Of a stretch of 64,000 nt of DNA, positions 45,540-58,190 are shown piece by piece (within the stretch, counting starts at the first letter, position 1; every line of letters begins with the position of its first letter). The notes below the pieces were generated by a model. It made no database searches. It saw nothing but the letters and a program-made list of their open reading frames with translations, and was not told the origin of the DNA. This stretch comes from Xenopus tropicalis. Lineage: Eukaryota; Chordata; Amphibia; Anura; Pipidae. The position numbers and the translations under genes were made by a program. The stretch spans positions 139,499,545 through 139,563,544 of the forward strand of contig NC_030680.2 in NCBI RefSeq assembly GCF_000004195.4, in the 5' to 3' direction.

Positions 45540-46639
45540 CTCAAATCAACCCTATTCCAATCCCAATGTATAGACTCAAAGCGCAGACCACAAAAGGGAG
45601 GGACAACCCTGCAAATGGGTGGGGTTTTGGCAAAAGTGGGTGCCTAGGTAGATCCGGGGTGGGACCCAGTTTTCTGTTTTTAAATGTTGGGGGTAGAAAA
45701 CAATATGATCAGGGTCGAAACTATTGATAGGCAGAAGAGGCACTTGTTTAGGGCACAGCGGGGGGTGGGTGTAGACACATAATTTTTCTTGCGCGTACCC
45801 CTAGTCCCCCATTGACTGCATGTCATTTTTCAATCTCTGCCCCCATTGGCCAACACGTGCACACTCATTCATGCATGCATGGAGTTATCTAGGGCGCCCG
45901 ACTGGCTGGGCCTGGTACTGAATATGGGTTTTATTTGGTTCCAGTATTTGCCACCATATTCCGCAGTGTTGTGCAATAAATGTTTATATATTGAATTACA
46001 TACAAAGCAACCAATAACCAATACAAGAGCTAATAATGAGTAATAATGTTCAGCAGCAAGAGGGTACTTGCATAAGACTGGGGTTTTACTGCCCATATAC
46101 AGCAGATACTTTAGCGCTTTCTTTTTCTTGCTTTACAAGTAAAATTCGCCAGTCAAGCCCAGTGCAAGAGAAAACCGCTTACCCCCGGCTACTGCAGAAT
46201 TGCAAAAAATATAGAATCTGCCATAATAAAGGCTACTTTCTTAACATGTTTCCCTGAAAGTGTTACAATTGGCTCTTTCATGTAAGAGAATCCCGTGCCT
46301 CTGAGAGGGGCTCTGAGAATGCAGCTGTCTTGCAGCCCCTACATATTGGGTTATCTGACCCTGAAAGCCCCCTGCTGATAATGGAGAAGAAGAGACCTCT
46401 CCTCTTGCAGGAAACAATATTGCGGTTATCCTATCTGCCCCCCATCCTCACTTTCTCACACTGCTCCTGCCCATAAGCTGGCAACTGTGTGTGCCAACTC
46501 ACACATCCATCTGACATTATACGTTATACCATCCCCTCCGGCTGGAGCTTTGCCTCACTGCTGCTGTTTCTGTATCATTCATTCCTGCACCCTATTAGCA
46601 TCCTTGGCTGGGCTGCTGTGCTAACGTTGGAAGTGCATT
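45537..46639. other. Non-coding stretch with SINE-like fragment
   Basis: 45950-46040 (CCGCAGTGTTGTGCAATAAA, AACCAATAACCAATACAAG) matches 63290-63375. No gene. Confidence 0.5.
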
Positions 46640-47200
46640 TCAATATTCAGTCACACTTTACTGCTGCGCTGTTGGAATGATATCTCACCCCCCCAGCAGC
46701 CGATCAGCAGAACAATGGGAAGGGAGCAAGATAGCAGCTCCCAGTAGGTATCAGAATAGCACTCAATAGTAAGAAATCCAAGTGCGGCTTGGGACTCCTC
46801 CAGTTAAATGGGAGTAGGAGAAACAATAGGTTAGCTGAAAGCAGTTCTAATGTGTAGCGCTGGCTGAAAGCTCAGACTCAGGCACACTTTACTGCTGCGC
46901 TGCAAGTTGGAGTGATACCCCCCCCCCCTCACCCCCAGCAGCCGATCAGCAGAACATTGGGAAGGGAGCAAGATAGCAGCTCCCAGTAGGTATCAGAATA
47001 GCACTCAATAGTAAGAAATCCAAGTCCGGCTTGGGACTCCTCCAGTTACATGGGAGTAGGAGAAACAATAGGTTAGCTGAAAGCAGTTCTAATGTGTTGC
47101 ACTGGCTGAAAGCTCAGACTCAGGCACAATGCACTGAGATGGCGCCTACACACCAATATTACAGCTACAAATACATTTGTTGGTTCAAGAATAACAATTT
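46640..47200. repeat. Dispersed repeat, tandemly duplicated (about 235 bp)
   Basis: CAGCAGCCGATCAGCAGAACA to GACTCAGGCACA occurs twice in a row. Inverted relative to 8496-8745. Confidence 0.85.
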
Positions 47201-48087
47201 AAATTATAGAGTTTATTTTTAAATTTACATAGCAAAAAATTCAAAAATACACCATAAAAATTGGGACCGTATCCCTTTAAAACTATTAACTTAAAGGGGA
47301 ACGCCGACTTCTAAACCAGGGACTAATGGGTACAGAGCCGAAAACTCCACAGGGACAGAAAGTGATTGTACTTTGCAATTAGCCGAGCGCAGGTTCTAGC
47401 CCAGCGACTGCCTGGGGCAATTCCTGACTCATTATACCATGGATGGGAGTTGGCTGAAGGATAAATCAAACTGAGGGAAAAGCTATAGCTATAGATGTAT
47501 GTGCTGGGGAAATTCTTGCATATAATGTGTTGGGGGTTTAATTAAGGAGTTATTAAACTGGGCTGCTCAGAATGGTTGATCTTCAGAATGCAGACAATGG
47601 CGCTTCTGTACCAACGGCTGCGGGAGTAAATGAACTGAAATTCTCCCTGCCGTATACTTTACAAGCTGATGGTTTATCAAAGAGCAGCCATCGACTCCAT
47701 CTCTTTTAACCCTTTCCTGCATATGGTGGGGATGGGAAACTTATAGCCACCCAGAGGTGCTACACCAGCCCCAAGCCTCCGGCCCCGCCCTTATATCTCC
47801 TGGCCTCTAGCATTGTGACTATAAAAGGGAGATCATTTTTAACCATTTTATTACGTTGCATTCTTCATTTAAAAGGAATGATTAGCCAATCAGTGGCAAG
47901 CATGATGTCAGAGTTGGCATCAGTCATTGGCACGACAGAAGGTTCATAGGTTTTAAGCAGCCTTCACCAATAGGCAACATTGAAGATGGACCAAAACACA
48001 GTAAAATTACTATTCTTATTTTAGTATAGCATTCTTATTTTAGTATCCACATTCGGCAGCACCAATATACAAAGATTATACATTATC
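47201..48087. other. Non-coding stretch with TTAA-MITE ends
   Basis: CCCTTTAA (about 47272) and TTAAAGGGGAACGCCGAC (about 47291) are facing MITE ends. No gene. Confidence 0.45.
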
Positions 48088-48445
48088 ATTCCCATCAGTC
48101 CCTGCCCCAGTGAGCTTACAATCTAAGGTCCCTATCCCATTCCCATCAGTCCCTGCCCCAGTGAGCTTACAATCTAAGGTCCCTATCCCATTCCCATCAG
48201 TCCCTGCCCCAGTGAGCTTACAATCTAAGGTCCCTATCCCATTCCCATCAGTCCCTGCCCCAGTGAGCTTACAATCTAAGGTCCCTATCCCATTCCCATC
48301 AGTCCCTGCCCCAGTGAGCTTACAATCTAAGGTCCCTATCCCATTCCCATCAGTCCCTGCCCCAGTGAGCTTACAATCTAAGGTCCCTATCCCATTCCCA
48401 TCAGTCCCTGCCCCAGTGAGCTCACAATCTAAGGTCCCTATCACA
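48088..48445. repeat. 51-bp minisatellite, seven copies
   Basis: Unit CATTCCCATCAGTCCCTGCC plus CCAGTGAGCTTACAATCTAA plus GGTCCCTATCC. Period 51 keeps frame, giving false 17-residue protein repeats on both strands. Confidence 0.95.
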
Positions 48446-49251
48446 CTACGGTCAGTTCTATCAGGAGCCAAAGCCTGCCTGTGTGTTTCTGAGGTGTAGT
48501 AATAACCCATAGGGAATTCACACCACCATGGGAGAATGAGAAATTCCATGTATTGCCTTGATTGGAACTGACCTGGGACTGCAGTTCTGCAAGTCAGAAA
48601 TGCTAAATATAAAGCCAATATGATGTCCTTAGAAAGATATAATATTTTAGAGGAGTGTATTTTAGAGATACAGATATCACTCATGTATTATAAGGGATAA
48701 AATCCAATATAAATCAATGATACCATATGATACACTGAGGTTTATGAGTAAATCAGTGTAAATCAATATGCTAGGAATGTGTGTGATGTTGGCAGACATA
48801 CCTAAGGATTGTCTTACTTCTCCTGTAAGTAAATCTAGCTGTATAGGAAAGGCATATTTATCAGTTACAAACGGTAATTGCAAACTAGAAACCAACCTTT
48901 CCCTGCAAGTTCTGATGCCCTCTGACAAAGAGCTGGAAAATATATTATTTTCCATGTATTGTTTCCCCAATTCCGACCCAGTAGCGCTCGTTTAAATAAA
49001 AGAATCTCCGAACAAACAGAAATAATGAATAAAACATTTCAACTGCTGTTTTCCCCGAAGCGCTCAGTTTTGTGGAATGTGCTGAGGACGACTAGAAACA
49101 AGAATGGCTTGTGTACCAGATTTCTGTTATTTAGATTTCCCAGTGATGCATTTTTCCTGTGCTGGACATTTTGGGCTTAATTACATGTTACAATGGGCAG
49201 AAAATCATTTAAAGGAATTAAAGTGAAGATAAAGCCTCAGATTTTACAGTG
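48446..49251. other. Non-coding stretch
   Basis: No exon supported. Confidence 0.4.
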
Positions 49252-49936
49252 GAATTGTGCTTAGTACAGGGGAATCCCTATGTGCCATAGTTTTATGGGA
49301 TCTCTCTGTACAGGCTATGAGCAAACTTAGGGGGCTGTTCCTGCTGAATTGTGCTTAGTACAGGGGAATCCCTATGTGCCATAGTTTTATGGTATCTCTC
49401 TGTACAGGCTATGAGCAAACTTAGGGGGCTGTTCCTGCTGAATTGTGCTTAGTACAGGGGAATCCCTATGCTGCCATAGTTTGATGGTATCTCTCTGTAC
49501 AGGCTATGGGCAAACTTAGGGGGCTGTTCCTGCTGAATTGTGCTTAGTACAGGGGAATCCCTATGCTGCCATAGTTTTATGGTATCTCTCTGTACAGGCT
49601 ATGAGCAAACTTAGGGGGCTGTTCCTGCTGAATTGTGCTTAGTACAGGGGAATCCCTATGCTGCCATAGTTTTATGGTATCTCTCTGTACAGGCTATGAG
49701 CAAACTTAGGGGGCTGTTCCTGCTGAATTGTGCTTAGTACAGGGGAATTACTATGCTGCCATAGTTTTATGGTATCTCTCTGTACAGGCTATGAGCAAAC
49801 TTAGGGGGCTGTTCCTGCTGAATTGTGCTTAGTACAGGGGAATCCCTATGTGCCATAGTTTTATGGTATCTCTCTGTACAGGCTATGAGCAAACTTAGGG
49901 GGCTGTTCCTGCTGAATTGTGCTTAGTACAGGGGAA
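49252..49936. repeat. 94-95-bp satellite array, about seven copies
   Basis: Reverse complement of the 32795-33340 array (GAATTGTGCTTAGTACAGGG). The last unit is cut after GTACAGGGG by the LINE 3' end. Confidence 0.95.
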
Positions 49937-50439
49937 ATTTTTCTTTATTGAGTTATTGCATCCTAATACAACAAAGCTAACTAAATAACATGATTAAGCA
50001 AAGCATTAAATATGTTTACATACAAAGGATATATGAAACATAACCAGCTTATTCATATAAGTATCAGAATGCTGCTTCCTCTGTGGGCAACTGTACAAAT
50101 TTTGCTGCACACAAAGCTGATGTATAAAGTTGCACCCTGAGATACACAATGCTGCTCCATTTCCAACTTACAATTTTACTTCAGAGAGCGGCTCAGTCTG
50201 ACTGGATGCCACTCTAACCCCACAAATCATAGCTCTGACTCCAGGAAGACCAAAGATCGGGCTACTCACCTAAAACCGTATGAAGCCCCATCAGAAAAAT
50301 ACAAAGAGCAAAAATCTTAGGGGGGTAAAAAGTATTGGCCAATCCCCAAAGAGACATCAGAATTAGGAAGAGACTCACGGTGGGTCAAACTGAATGTCCT
50401 TCCACAGACCCTTCCACCCTGCTTCATCCATCCTTTATG

Positions 50440-50902
50440 TCTCCAATGAGCGTATCAATGAGTGTAAAGTCACCACCAAAAACTATCGGCTGGGCTGTAA
50501 AAAGAAAGGGCTTTCCTGCTAATCAGGTCCCTCCTCGCCTTTAGGGTCTGAGGAACGTACACAATTAATAAGGCGAAGTTTCTGCCCATTCAGCAGAACG
50601 TCTAAGACCATACATCTGCCCATCTCTACCTCAATCACCCATTTGACTGTTACCTTACTGGTCTTGAAAAGGACCACCACTCCGCTGTAAGTCTTGGCCG
50701 CAAGAGACCAGTAGGAAGGACCGTGCACCCATTCCTTCTTGGCCCTATGGAGCACCTGTAGATTGCATAACCTGGTCTCTTGCAAAAATAAAATGTCTGC
50801 CTCAACTCGGGAGAGCAAAAAGAAGGCCGTGTCCCTTGCGCCTACAGACTTAACGCTCGCGACATTAATGGTCACAACGCGTATTGGAGGGGGAACAGCC
50901 AT
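50440..50902 (-). pseudogene. Tx1-type LINE ORF2, endonuclease N-terminus only
   Basis: Starts MAVPPPIRVVTINVASVKS; N13 and E42 (ADILFLQETRL) fit the apurinic-endonuclease-like domain. The frame stops at 50519, but IVFGGDFTLID (about 50480) continues the domain in a nearby frame. No reverse transcriptase follows. Confidence 0.8.
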
Positions 50903-51427
50903 TTACAGGGTGATTAAGATGAGGAGGTTTCCACCCTCCTTTTTACTTTCCTATCATCCTCAGAGCATTCCCTCTTTGCGGAGAGACCGGATGGGACCTT
51001 CTCCGCTTCAGCAGGACATATGTCCTCAAACTCAGAAGAGGAAGAGTCAGCATTGTAAGAACCTGCAAGCTCCCTATTTAGGTCCTCCTCCTCCAACTCT
51101 ACCCTCTCCCCCCAGGATAATGGAGCAAACCTATTTACAGACAGGGGAATTGGATCAGCCCCTTCCTTAGCATGGACACACGAAGGGCACCCTCTGCCCT
51201 TTCCACTTTCCTCCTATGATTCCCCACATTCATAGTCTTATTAGCTTTCTGTTTGGCTAAGGTAGCTTTCTGGGGTTCACCCACCTTAACCCAATCCCTC
51301 AATGTGCTTTTAACTATGGCCGTAGCCACACTAGGGCACTCAGAAGGAGGGTCTCCTGAACTACCCTTGGGAGATTTGCATCCGACCTCTAGGTTGTCTC
51401 CTCTCTCTCCTCCTTCCCCGTGTTGCC

Positions 51428-53571
51428 CTAAAAGATGTGGAAGGCTGTGAGGCCCTGAGGAGGCTGAGATGGATTATGGGGGGTGATTGGGACAGGATCA
51501 GGCACAGGCTGTTTCCCCCCAACAATCTGACCATGTGAGGCCTCGGACTCAAGCACCCCATTTCCATCCAGCCTGGTGGAGCCGCATTTCCAACATTCCC
51601 TGGGCTGCCCAGGATAAAAGCAGCAGACTAAATCCCGGCCAATGTATGCGGAGCTGGGGATGTGCTGGGTGACATTGCCTATAGTGCATAGGCGTACCTT
51701 AGCCTGCCAGCCCCCCGTCCATATCCCCCTGTACCCAAAATCCCTCTCCAGCTCTCCTATCACATCCCCATACCTTCTCAGCCAAATCTTTAGGTCTGTG
51801 GAGGGGATGGACTCATTCTCTATGAGGATGGTGACCTTACAGACCCCAGGCCTAGATACGGGCACTGCCCGAAACCCCTCCCACATCCCTGTAGCATCCC
51901 TAAACTTATCCCAAAACTCATCCAACTCCTGGGCCCTTTTAAAGCTGATAGCTATAGCTTTGTTCACAATAAGGTATTTAAGGACTATACTATCATTGGC
52001 TGAGAAGCCCATGTCACAGATCTTGTCAATCGCATCGTTCCTTTTAGGCAAAGGTCTCTCCCCCTCCCACTGCAACCGCACCACATTCCTGCACCTCCCA
52101 GAGTCTGCGGGTAGATCCTCCCATGTTTGGGGTAATTCCCCACTGTAGGTTTGTCACCCTGCCCCACACGCGCCCCACTCATAGCCACATTCGCACTGCC
52201 AGACACTTTAGCTTTGCCACGAACAACATTTGCAAAGTTTTGGCCACTCCCCCTTGCCACCTCATTTGCTGCACTCACACCCGCCGCTGTGGCATTTGCT
52301 TCACCCATCGGGGCATTCACCCCTGCACCCACAGCACTCGTACCTGCACCCACAGCACTCGTACCTGCACCCACAGCACTCGTACCTGCACCCACAGCAC
52401 TCGTACCTGCACCCACATTCATCTCTTGCACAACAGCATTTGGCCCTTGCACAGTTGGACCCGAGCCCCCAACACTTTCCCCCCACACACATTTACAGAG
52501 ACACCCACAGATTCTACTTTCTCAGTGCACTCACCAGCCGGACCCTCAGGCAGTCTCTCACCGATCCCCTCACTCGCCTTGCTCGTTGTCTTCTTTCCCT
52601 TAGGTTGAATTTTGGGCAGATCCAGCTGTTCCTCCTGCTGCCCAGTGACTGCACCTTTGCCTTTACAGTTCAGCTCCATGTTGTTCCCATCACTTTCTGC
52701 TTTTTCCTGCTCTGGAAGAGACACTGTAGCGGGTGCCAAAGCCTCTGGTTGCCAGATGATGCAAGATATCACCAACACCATCGGGGCCCTCTTGTTGCTC
52801 TACGCTGATATTTGCAGCAATGTGGCAAACTGCTTCCCTTTCCACCATTTCCTGCGCCGACTGCTCTGCATTTCTCACAGATAGCAGATTCTCCGTGTCT
52901 CCTGCTGCAGCCACATTAGCATTGGCTTTCTATGCCCAACTGCCCAACGCAGCAGGTGCCAACTGCACCCCAACATTCTCAGCTGACTGAGGGGCAGCCT
53001 GGAAGACACCCAGAGACAGTCTGATTTTGGGTGAGGGCAGAACAGGGAAATCAGACTCCATGTAAACAAAGCCACTTACTTCAAGCTGATGTTTCTTCTT
53101 CCTTCCTTTCACCTTCTCTTTAGGATCAATCTCCTCTAATCTTCTGAGGAAAAGACCATTTTTTGTGACCTTAGGGAGCAAGGAGATTCTGCCTGTCTGA
53201 TCTCCCTTAGGAGACCCGGTGTACCTGAGGGGGTACCAGTAGGAGTGCCAGTCCGCTGGGCACCTCAGTGAGGGCTCTGCTTTTCAGCGATGCCCTGTAT
53301 TTCTCCTCCTGGCACCTCTGCTCCATCTCCCAGAACCGCTCGGCATTATCAAATGACTTCTACTGCGCTGATTCCCTTGCCAAGGAAGTCCAGTTCCCGC
53401 TCCAGAGTGTGCAGCTTGTCACACAGGGCAGCAATCTCCACTTTCTTCCTTGGCCGGGCCAGGCTGTATGCCTTTGCACACTCGTACATCTTGCTCTTAA
53501 TGAGATTTGAGAGTAAAAATCTCAGCCCTTTTCTCTCTGAACTTCTTCATCCCTTTAGGTAGAGTTTCATG
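51428..53571 (-). pseudogene. Tx1-type LINE ORF1 remnant
   Basis: Pieces in changing frames: 53181-52930 (KEKVKGRKKKHQLEVSGF), 52914-52690, 52781-52419, 52488-51985 and 52084-51428. Frame changes need at least three indels. The last piece carries VRLQWEGERPLP, VCKVTILIENE and a zinc-knuckle start (GQPRECWKCGS) whose later histidine and cysteine are lost. This matches the gag-like ORF1 of Xenopus Tx1-type elements from family knowledge. Dead. Confidence 0.72.
52318..52412 (-). repeat. 21-bp coding minisatellite in LINE ORF1
   Basis: Four units of GAGTSAV-type codons (GCACCCACAGCACTCGTACC on the plus strand) within the ORF1 remnant. Confidence 0.9.
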
Positions 53572-53586
53572 GAATAAATTTCAGGG

Positions 53587-53882
53587 TATTTATACTGCCA
53601 TGTGCTCTGGGGGCATTATATATGGAATTGGCACTGTATTTATCCTGCCATGTGTTCTGGGGGCATTATATATGGAATTGGCACTGTAATTATCCTGCTG
53701 TGTGTTCTGGGGGCATTATATATGGAATTGGCACTGTAATTATCCTGCTGTGTGTTCTGGGGGCATTATATATGGAATTGGCACTGTATTTATACTGCCA
53801 TGTGCTCTGGGGGCATTATATATGGAATTGGCACTGTATTTATCCTGCCATGTGTTCTGGGGGCATTTATATGGAATTGGGA
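53587..53882. repeat. 50-bp minisatellite, six copies
   Basis: Unit TCTGGGGGCATTATATATGG plus AATTGGCACTG; exact 50-base period. Frames here are artefacts. Confidence 0.95.
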
Positions 53883-54711
53883 AGGGTTGTTGTATATTGG
53901 AATTGGCAGCTGCATTTATCCGCCCTAGGTATTGTATGTGCAACAATAACCCACAACCCAAGCACCCAATGATGTTATATCCACTGTTTGACTGTGAGGC
54001 TTTAATGAAATTGTAACATAATGGGAGGGCTGTGAGAGGTAATAAGAGGGCTTGGATTTACCCACCCAGAGAACATATTCTTAGCAGTGATATAACAATA
54101 GAGGGAGCAGGCCCAGTGGAAAAAATGTTTTATAAAAACAAAGTGATATGGGAGGTGGGGAGCGGAGGAATCACATTTCATGACTTTGGGGAGGGGGCTT
54201 CACGTTACACCCCTGCTGCTTGCTGCTTAGGCAAGGCTAACATTGCATGCTGAGCCAGTAACACCTTCATAGAAAACTGAAGAAATAAAGCATAAGTAAA
54301 ATATTTACACATTCAGCACCTAATGTTTTTATTAGACTAATACACAGGGAAAGGAAGTGATGAATTCATAGTGATCCTTTCATGTAAGGACATTTCAGAT
54401 CCTATAATATCAATGACCAACCTTGCTAGACATAAGCTTCTTTTATGCAGTTGCTTTAGGCCTATAACTGTTTCCTCGCTATAAAGAAGCAAAATCATTG
54501 CTGCAAAACAGGACTTTCACTGCCCGTATTTAATAACATAGTAACTTGGGAACTGGAGCAGTTAGACAAGTCCCTGAACCTACTATGTTGCATTTTCCCA
54601 GTCATTTCTAGAAACTATCGAATGTATTTTTCAGTTTACCCACTTCAGGTCTAGACCCTGCCAGACGGGAGATGACTTGTGACACAGTTTGCCAGCTTGA
54701 ATATATTGCAA
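53883..54711. other. Non-coding stretch
   Basis: No exon supported. Confidence 0.4.
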
Positions 54712-54713
54712 TA

Positions 54714-55350
54714 CAGTTAGGTCCATAAATATTTGGACAGAGACAATTTTTTCTAATTTTGGTTCTGTACATTACCACAATGAATTTTAAATGAAACCAC
54801 TCAGATGCAGTTGAAGTGCAGACTTTCTGCTTTAATTCAGTGGGGTGAAGGGCTCCAAAGTAATTGGACAATTGAGTCAAAGGCTATTTCATGGGCAGGT
54901 GTTGGCAAGTCTGATGTCATTCTCAATTAAGCAGATAAAAGGCCTGGAGTTGATTTGAGGTGTGGTGCTTGCATGTGGAAGACAACATAGGGTCAAAGGA
55001 GCTCTCCATGCAGGTGAAAGAAGCCATCCTTGAACTGCGAAAACAGAAAAAACCCATCTGAGAAATTGCTACAATATAAGGAGTGTCAAAATCTACAGTT
55101 TGTTAAATCCTGAGGCAGAAAGCAAGCACTGGTGAACTCTGCAACGTAAAAAGACCTGGACGTCCATGGAAAACAGTGGTGGATCATCATAGAATCATTT
55201 CCATGGTGAAGAGAAACCCATTCACAACAGCCGACCAAGTGAACAACACTCCCCAGGGGGTCGGCGTATCGATATCCAAGTCTGCCATAAAGAGAAGACT
55301 GCATGAAAGTAAATACAGAGGGTCCTCTGCAAGGTGCAAGCCTCTCATAA
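54714..55350 (+). mobile_element. Truncated Tc1-type transposon, second family
   Basis: TA then CAGTTAGGTCCATAAATATT at the left end, about 290 bp leader, then a transposase start. The right part and inverted repeat are absent; a different repeat follows at about 55350. Confidence 0.85.
55008..55350 (+). pseudogene. Tc1-type transposase N-terminal remnant
   Basis: From ATG at 55008 one frame reads MQVKEAILELRKQKKPI, then three in-frame stops, then RPGRPWKTVVDHHRIISMV and a second helix-turn-helix (ISKSAIKRRLHESKYRG). The GRPW sequence is the GRPR-like linker between the two DNA-binding domains. The catalytic core is missing. Confidence 0.85.
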
Positions 55351-56094
55351 TAATAGCCTGGCCCCCACCCCTGCTCCCATTGATGAGCAATTTCAATATA
55401 TCTTGGTAGATTAGGTCAATTTACCAATGTATTGGGGCCCTAAGTTGAATTTGCTGTGGGCCCACTAACCTAGTTACACCACTGACTCACACAGATGATG
55501 GAAGAGCTTAAGGGGCTCTATACTGACTGTGAATGTAATACTTGGTCAACCCCTAGGGCGTACTTAAACAAAATAGTATCTTCCTCACATTGTTAGTAGC
55601 AGTGTAAGTTAGTATCACTTATAGCCCTTTTCAGCACCTTAGGAATGTGTATTTATCATTTCCTTTTTTGGGCTGCGTTTGGGGCAGTTTTGGCCAGATC
55701 AGTATCTCCTCCACTTTACTTTACTTCTACTTTAATTAGCAATGACTTGCTCCCACAGCCCCCCCATATTGTGCTACGTAGATTGCTTGGATAGAAGATA
55801 AATCACTGGCGTAGAAGAATGTTGCTAGTTTTCTTGGAAAACGGAAGTTTTATTGCTTGTCATCGGAAGACTGAGTTGGAAGAGCGAGGCCGGTGGCTGA
55901 ATGATGGGGTGCGTTTGATGGATGTTGTGCTGCTCAGCATGTTTCTGTTGCGACTGTAGGATGAAATTGAGATTAGTACATCTCAAGAGGTCAGTCCTTG
56001 GCAGCACATATATTTCCTGCCTGATGACTTTGGAAGGATATAAATAGATATTATACAGGAATAGGCATTAGGCGATGCATTCAGTTAAAGGGAG
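55351..56094. other. Non-coding stretch with dispersed repeat
   Basis: 55360-55490 (GGGGCCCTAAGTTGAATTTG) is repeat-like. No exon supported. Confidence 0.4.
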
Positions 56095-56616
56095 GGACTC
56101 CGTCTTCAGAACCAAAACTTGTTTAAGAGCCTCACACAACACAGAAACCCCCAATATACCTATCACTGTACTAAGTAGGAATAAATACCATTTTATATGC
56201 TGAAATCCAGCTGCAAAACAGTTCTTCTCTTTCTACATCATTTGAAAACCTGGCAGGGGAGGAGGGACTAAAACACTGAATTGTAACAACTTCTCCAGAG
56301 CTTAGACAGCATGCAGGAACTACATAACCCACAATGCATTACACTGGGATGTTCCTTTCCTTATTGACATCATGTGTGCAGGGAGTTGTGGGATTGGGAG
56401 GATGCAGGCTGAAGGCAGGCTGAGGACAGGCGACTACTATTACATTATATTTGAGTCACAAAGTAGTCAGCCAGACCAGCAGGGGAACAGGGGGCAGGGC
56501 CTGATCCAAACCAGATTACATTACAAGTCATGAAAAGGCTGTATATTGTAAAGTTGCTTGAAATTAGGTTTACTTTTTTCAAGCTTAAGTTGTGTTTGGG
56601 TGGAGTTCCCCTTTAA
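56095..56616. mobile_element. TTAA MITE, both ends present
   Basis: TTAAAGGGAGGGACTCC to GGAGTTCCCCTTTAA; 522 bp with TTAA at both ends, as in Kolobok/T2 MITEs. The left 350 bases recur at 63670-64000. Confidence 0.8.
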
Positions 56617-57470
56617 AGCTATAAGGAAAATGCACCTAAACGATAAGTATAAACAAATAGTTAAATGTACGATTGTTTAGTATAACTAATATTAAGGTAA
56701 ATTTATAAGGATAAGACCGTACCAAGTACAGCAAAGGACCCAGGTGTAAAAAACCCCGGGTCAATCACCAGATCCAAAATATAACTATTCATATGTGCAT
56801 TGGGTATGCTCACCGCAGTCCAGAAATGGTATATATATACTTATTTAGTTGCATATTCCATCTATTTGACTTATCATAAATCTTTATAACTGCTATATAT
56901 GTATTTATTTATTTGTATATTCCATTCATTCGATTTATTCTAATTTTAAACGGATTAACTTTATATTAACTTGTTCTGACCTTACCAATGATTTTAGTAA
57001 CTTTGTACTCAGGATATACTTTCAGTCTTTAGTTTTCCTTTAATTTTATCGTAAAGTGGGTCGGGTTTTGAGATGTCAATCATTGTTAAGCTAATTTTGA
57101 ATTTTCTTTATTTTGCTATAAAAACCTCCCTTGTTCTTACTTCACTTCCTGCCTATGATTAAGTACATTCGTGTACGAAACGCGTCAGGCGTCTTTCCTG
57201 TTTTTAATGGATGAATAAAGATTGAACTTTAGAAGTATATCCTGTTGTCTGGCGTGTTTGGCGTTACCGTTACAAGTTTGGAGTTCCCCTTTAACATGTT
57301 AAATGAATGAAACCAATTGCAATCTGGAAATCCGTTGGGGGGACTTGTTTTATTTTAGGTTGCTCAGCAGCCCCTGGGTCTGTCATTTACTGTTTGCCCT
57401 CGCACTGTACTAATCATGTTAATGTCTCAATAGAAATAAATCCTTTGTCTGAGACACAGTGAGCAGGGAA
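56617..57470. other. Non-coding, AT-rich, repeat words
   Basis: TTCGTGTACGAAACGCGTCAGG (first 20 bases from 57170) and GGAGTTCCCCTTTAA (57282) are frog repeat words. No gene. Confidence 0.45.
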
Positions 57471-58018
57471 AGGAATAAAATAAACACAAAACCTTTGCAG
57501 GAATAAAGGAATCTATTTCCCTGGCACTGCCGCTGCCATTCCAACAGAGACTGAGACTTCAGCCCTGTCGGAAATTATTCCTGCCATAAAACGAACAAGC
57601 TGTTTCCACCCCGGCTAATTTTCCAGTAGCGAGACACAGCGGCCGCTCTGTGCCACATGACAAACCCCTTATTATGACAGAAAGGTCATTCCGTTCCCTG
57701 TAATTAGAAGTCACCGCTCATAGCGCGCTCGGCCACTGCTCTATAATTACTCTATAATTTGAGGCCAGTAACCATGTCTTTAGCAAAACACAATTTTATG
57801 CTTCGTTTTACAGAACTGTGGAAGCTCCCATCTGCAGGCTGTACTGGCAGCAACTTTTATAGACATTATGAAAAAGATAATATTTTATGACAGTGGCATA
57901 TTATGGCGGATGCAGCCCGACTGCTGGGAGTGTGCGTGCCATAATAAAATCTCATTGCTTTGCACATAGTTCTACAACTTATGTAACTTGGTGGTGAATC
58001 TTCTTGCAGCACATCTCA
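57471..58018. other. Unique stretch, candidate conserved non-coding sequence
   Basis: No repeat family recognised; mixed composition with several TAATTA/TAAT words (CTGTAATTAGAAGTCACCG). Possible regulatory DNA, unproven. Confidence 0.25.
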
Positions 58019-58026
58019 CCCTAGAA

Positions 58027-58190
58027 CAGGGGTGGGCAATCTATGGCACCATTGGTCTTTTTAACCCGGCCCGCCGACTCATCACGCAAGACTTGGCGTC
58101 TGGGGACTGACGAGTGGAAATGGTGTAACGCTGGCCCGGCCCATCTGTAAGTCAATGTGGCTCCTGAGCCAAAAAGTTTGCCCACCCCTG
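58027..58190. mobile_element. hAT MITE with perfect 8-bp duplication
   Basis: CCCTAGAA lies at 58019-58026 and 58191-58198. Ends CAGGGGTGGGCAA and TTGCCCACCCCTG are inverted. Confidence 0.92.

Larger units (their letters stand above)
49937..53571 (-). mobile_element. Decayed Tx1/L1-type LINE
   Basis: Minus orientation. ORF1 remnant 53571-51428, ORF2 start 50902, and a probable 3' untranslated end at 49937 with AATAAAG close to the terminus. The ORF2 region after the start of the endonuclease is missing or unreadable, so the element is internally deleted. The 3' end sits inside a satellite unit. Confidence 0.75.

Noticed and set aside
48076..48684. Repetitive protein of 17-residue units
   Set aside because: 51-bp minisatellite; open on both strands with no start or splice context.
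52123..52808. Plus-strand frames of 150-192 codons
   Set aside because: Antisense shadows of the LINE ORF1 remnant.
53507..54016. Frames over the 50-bp array
   Set aside because: Minisatellite artefact.
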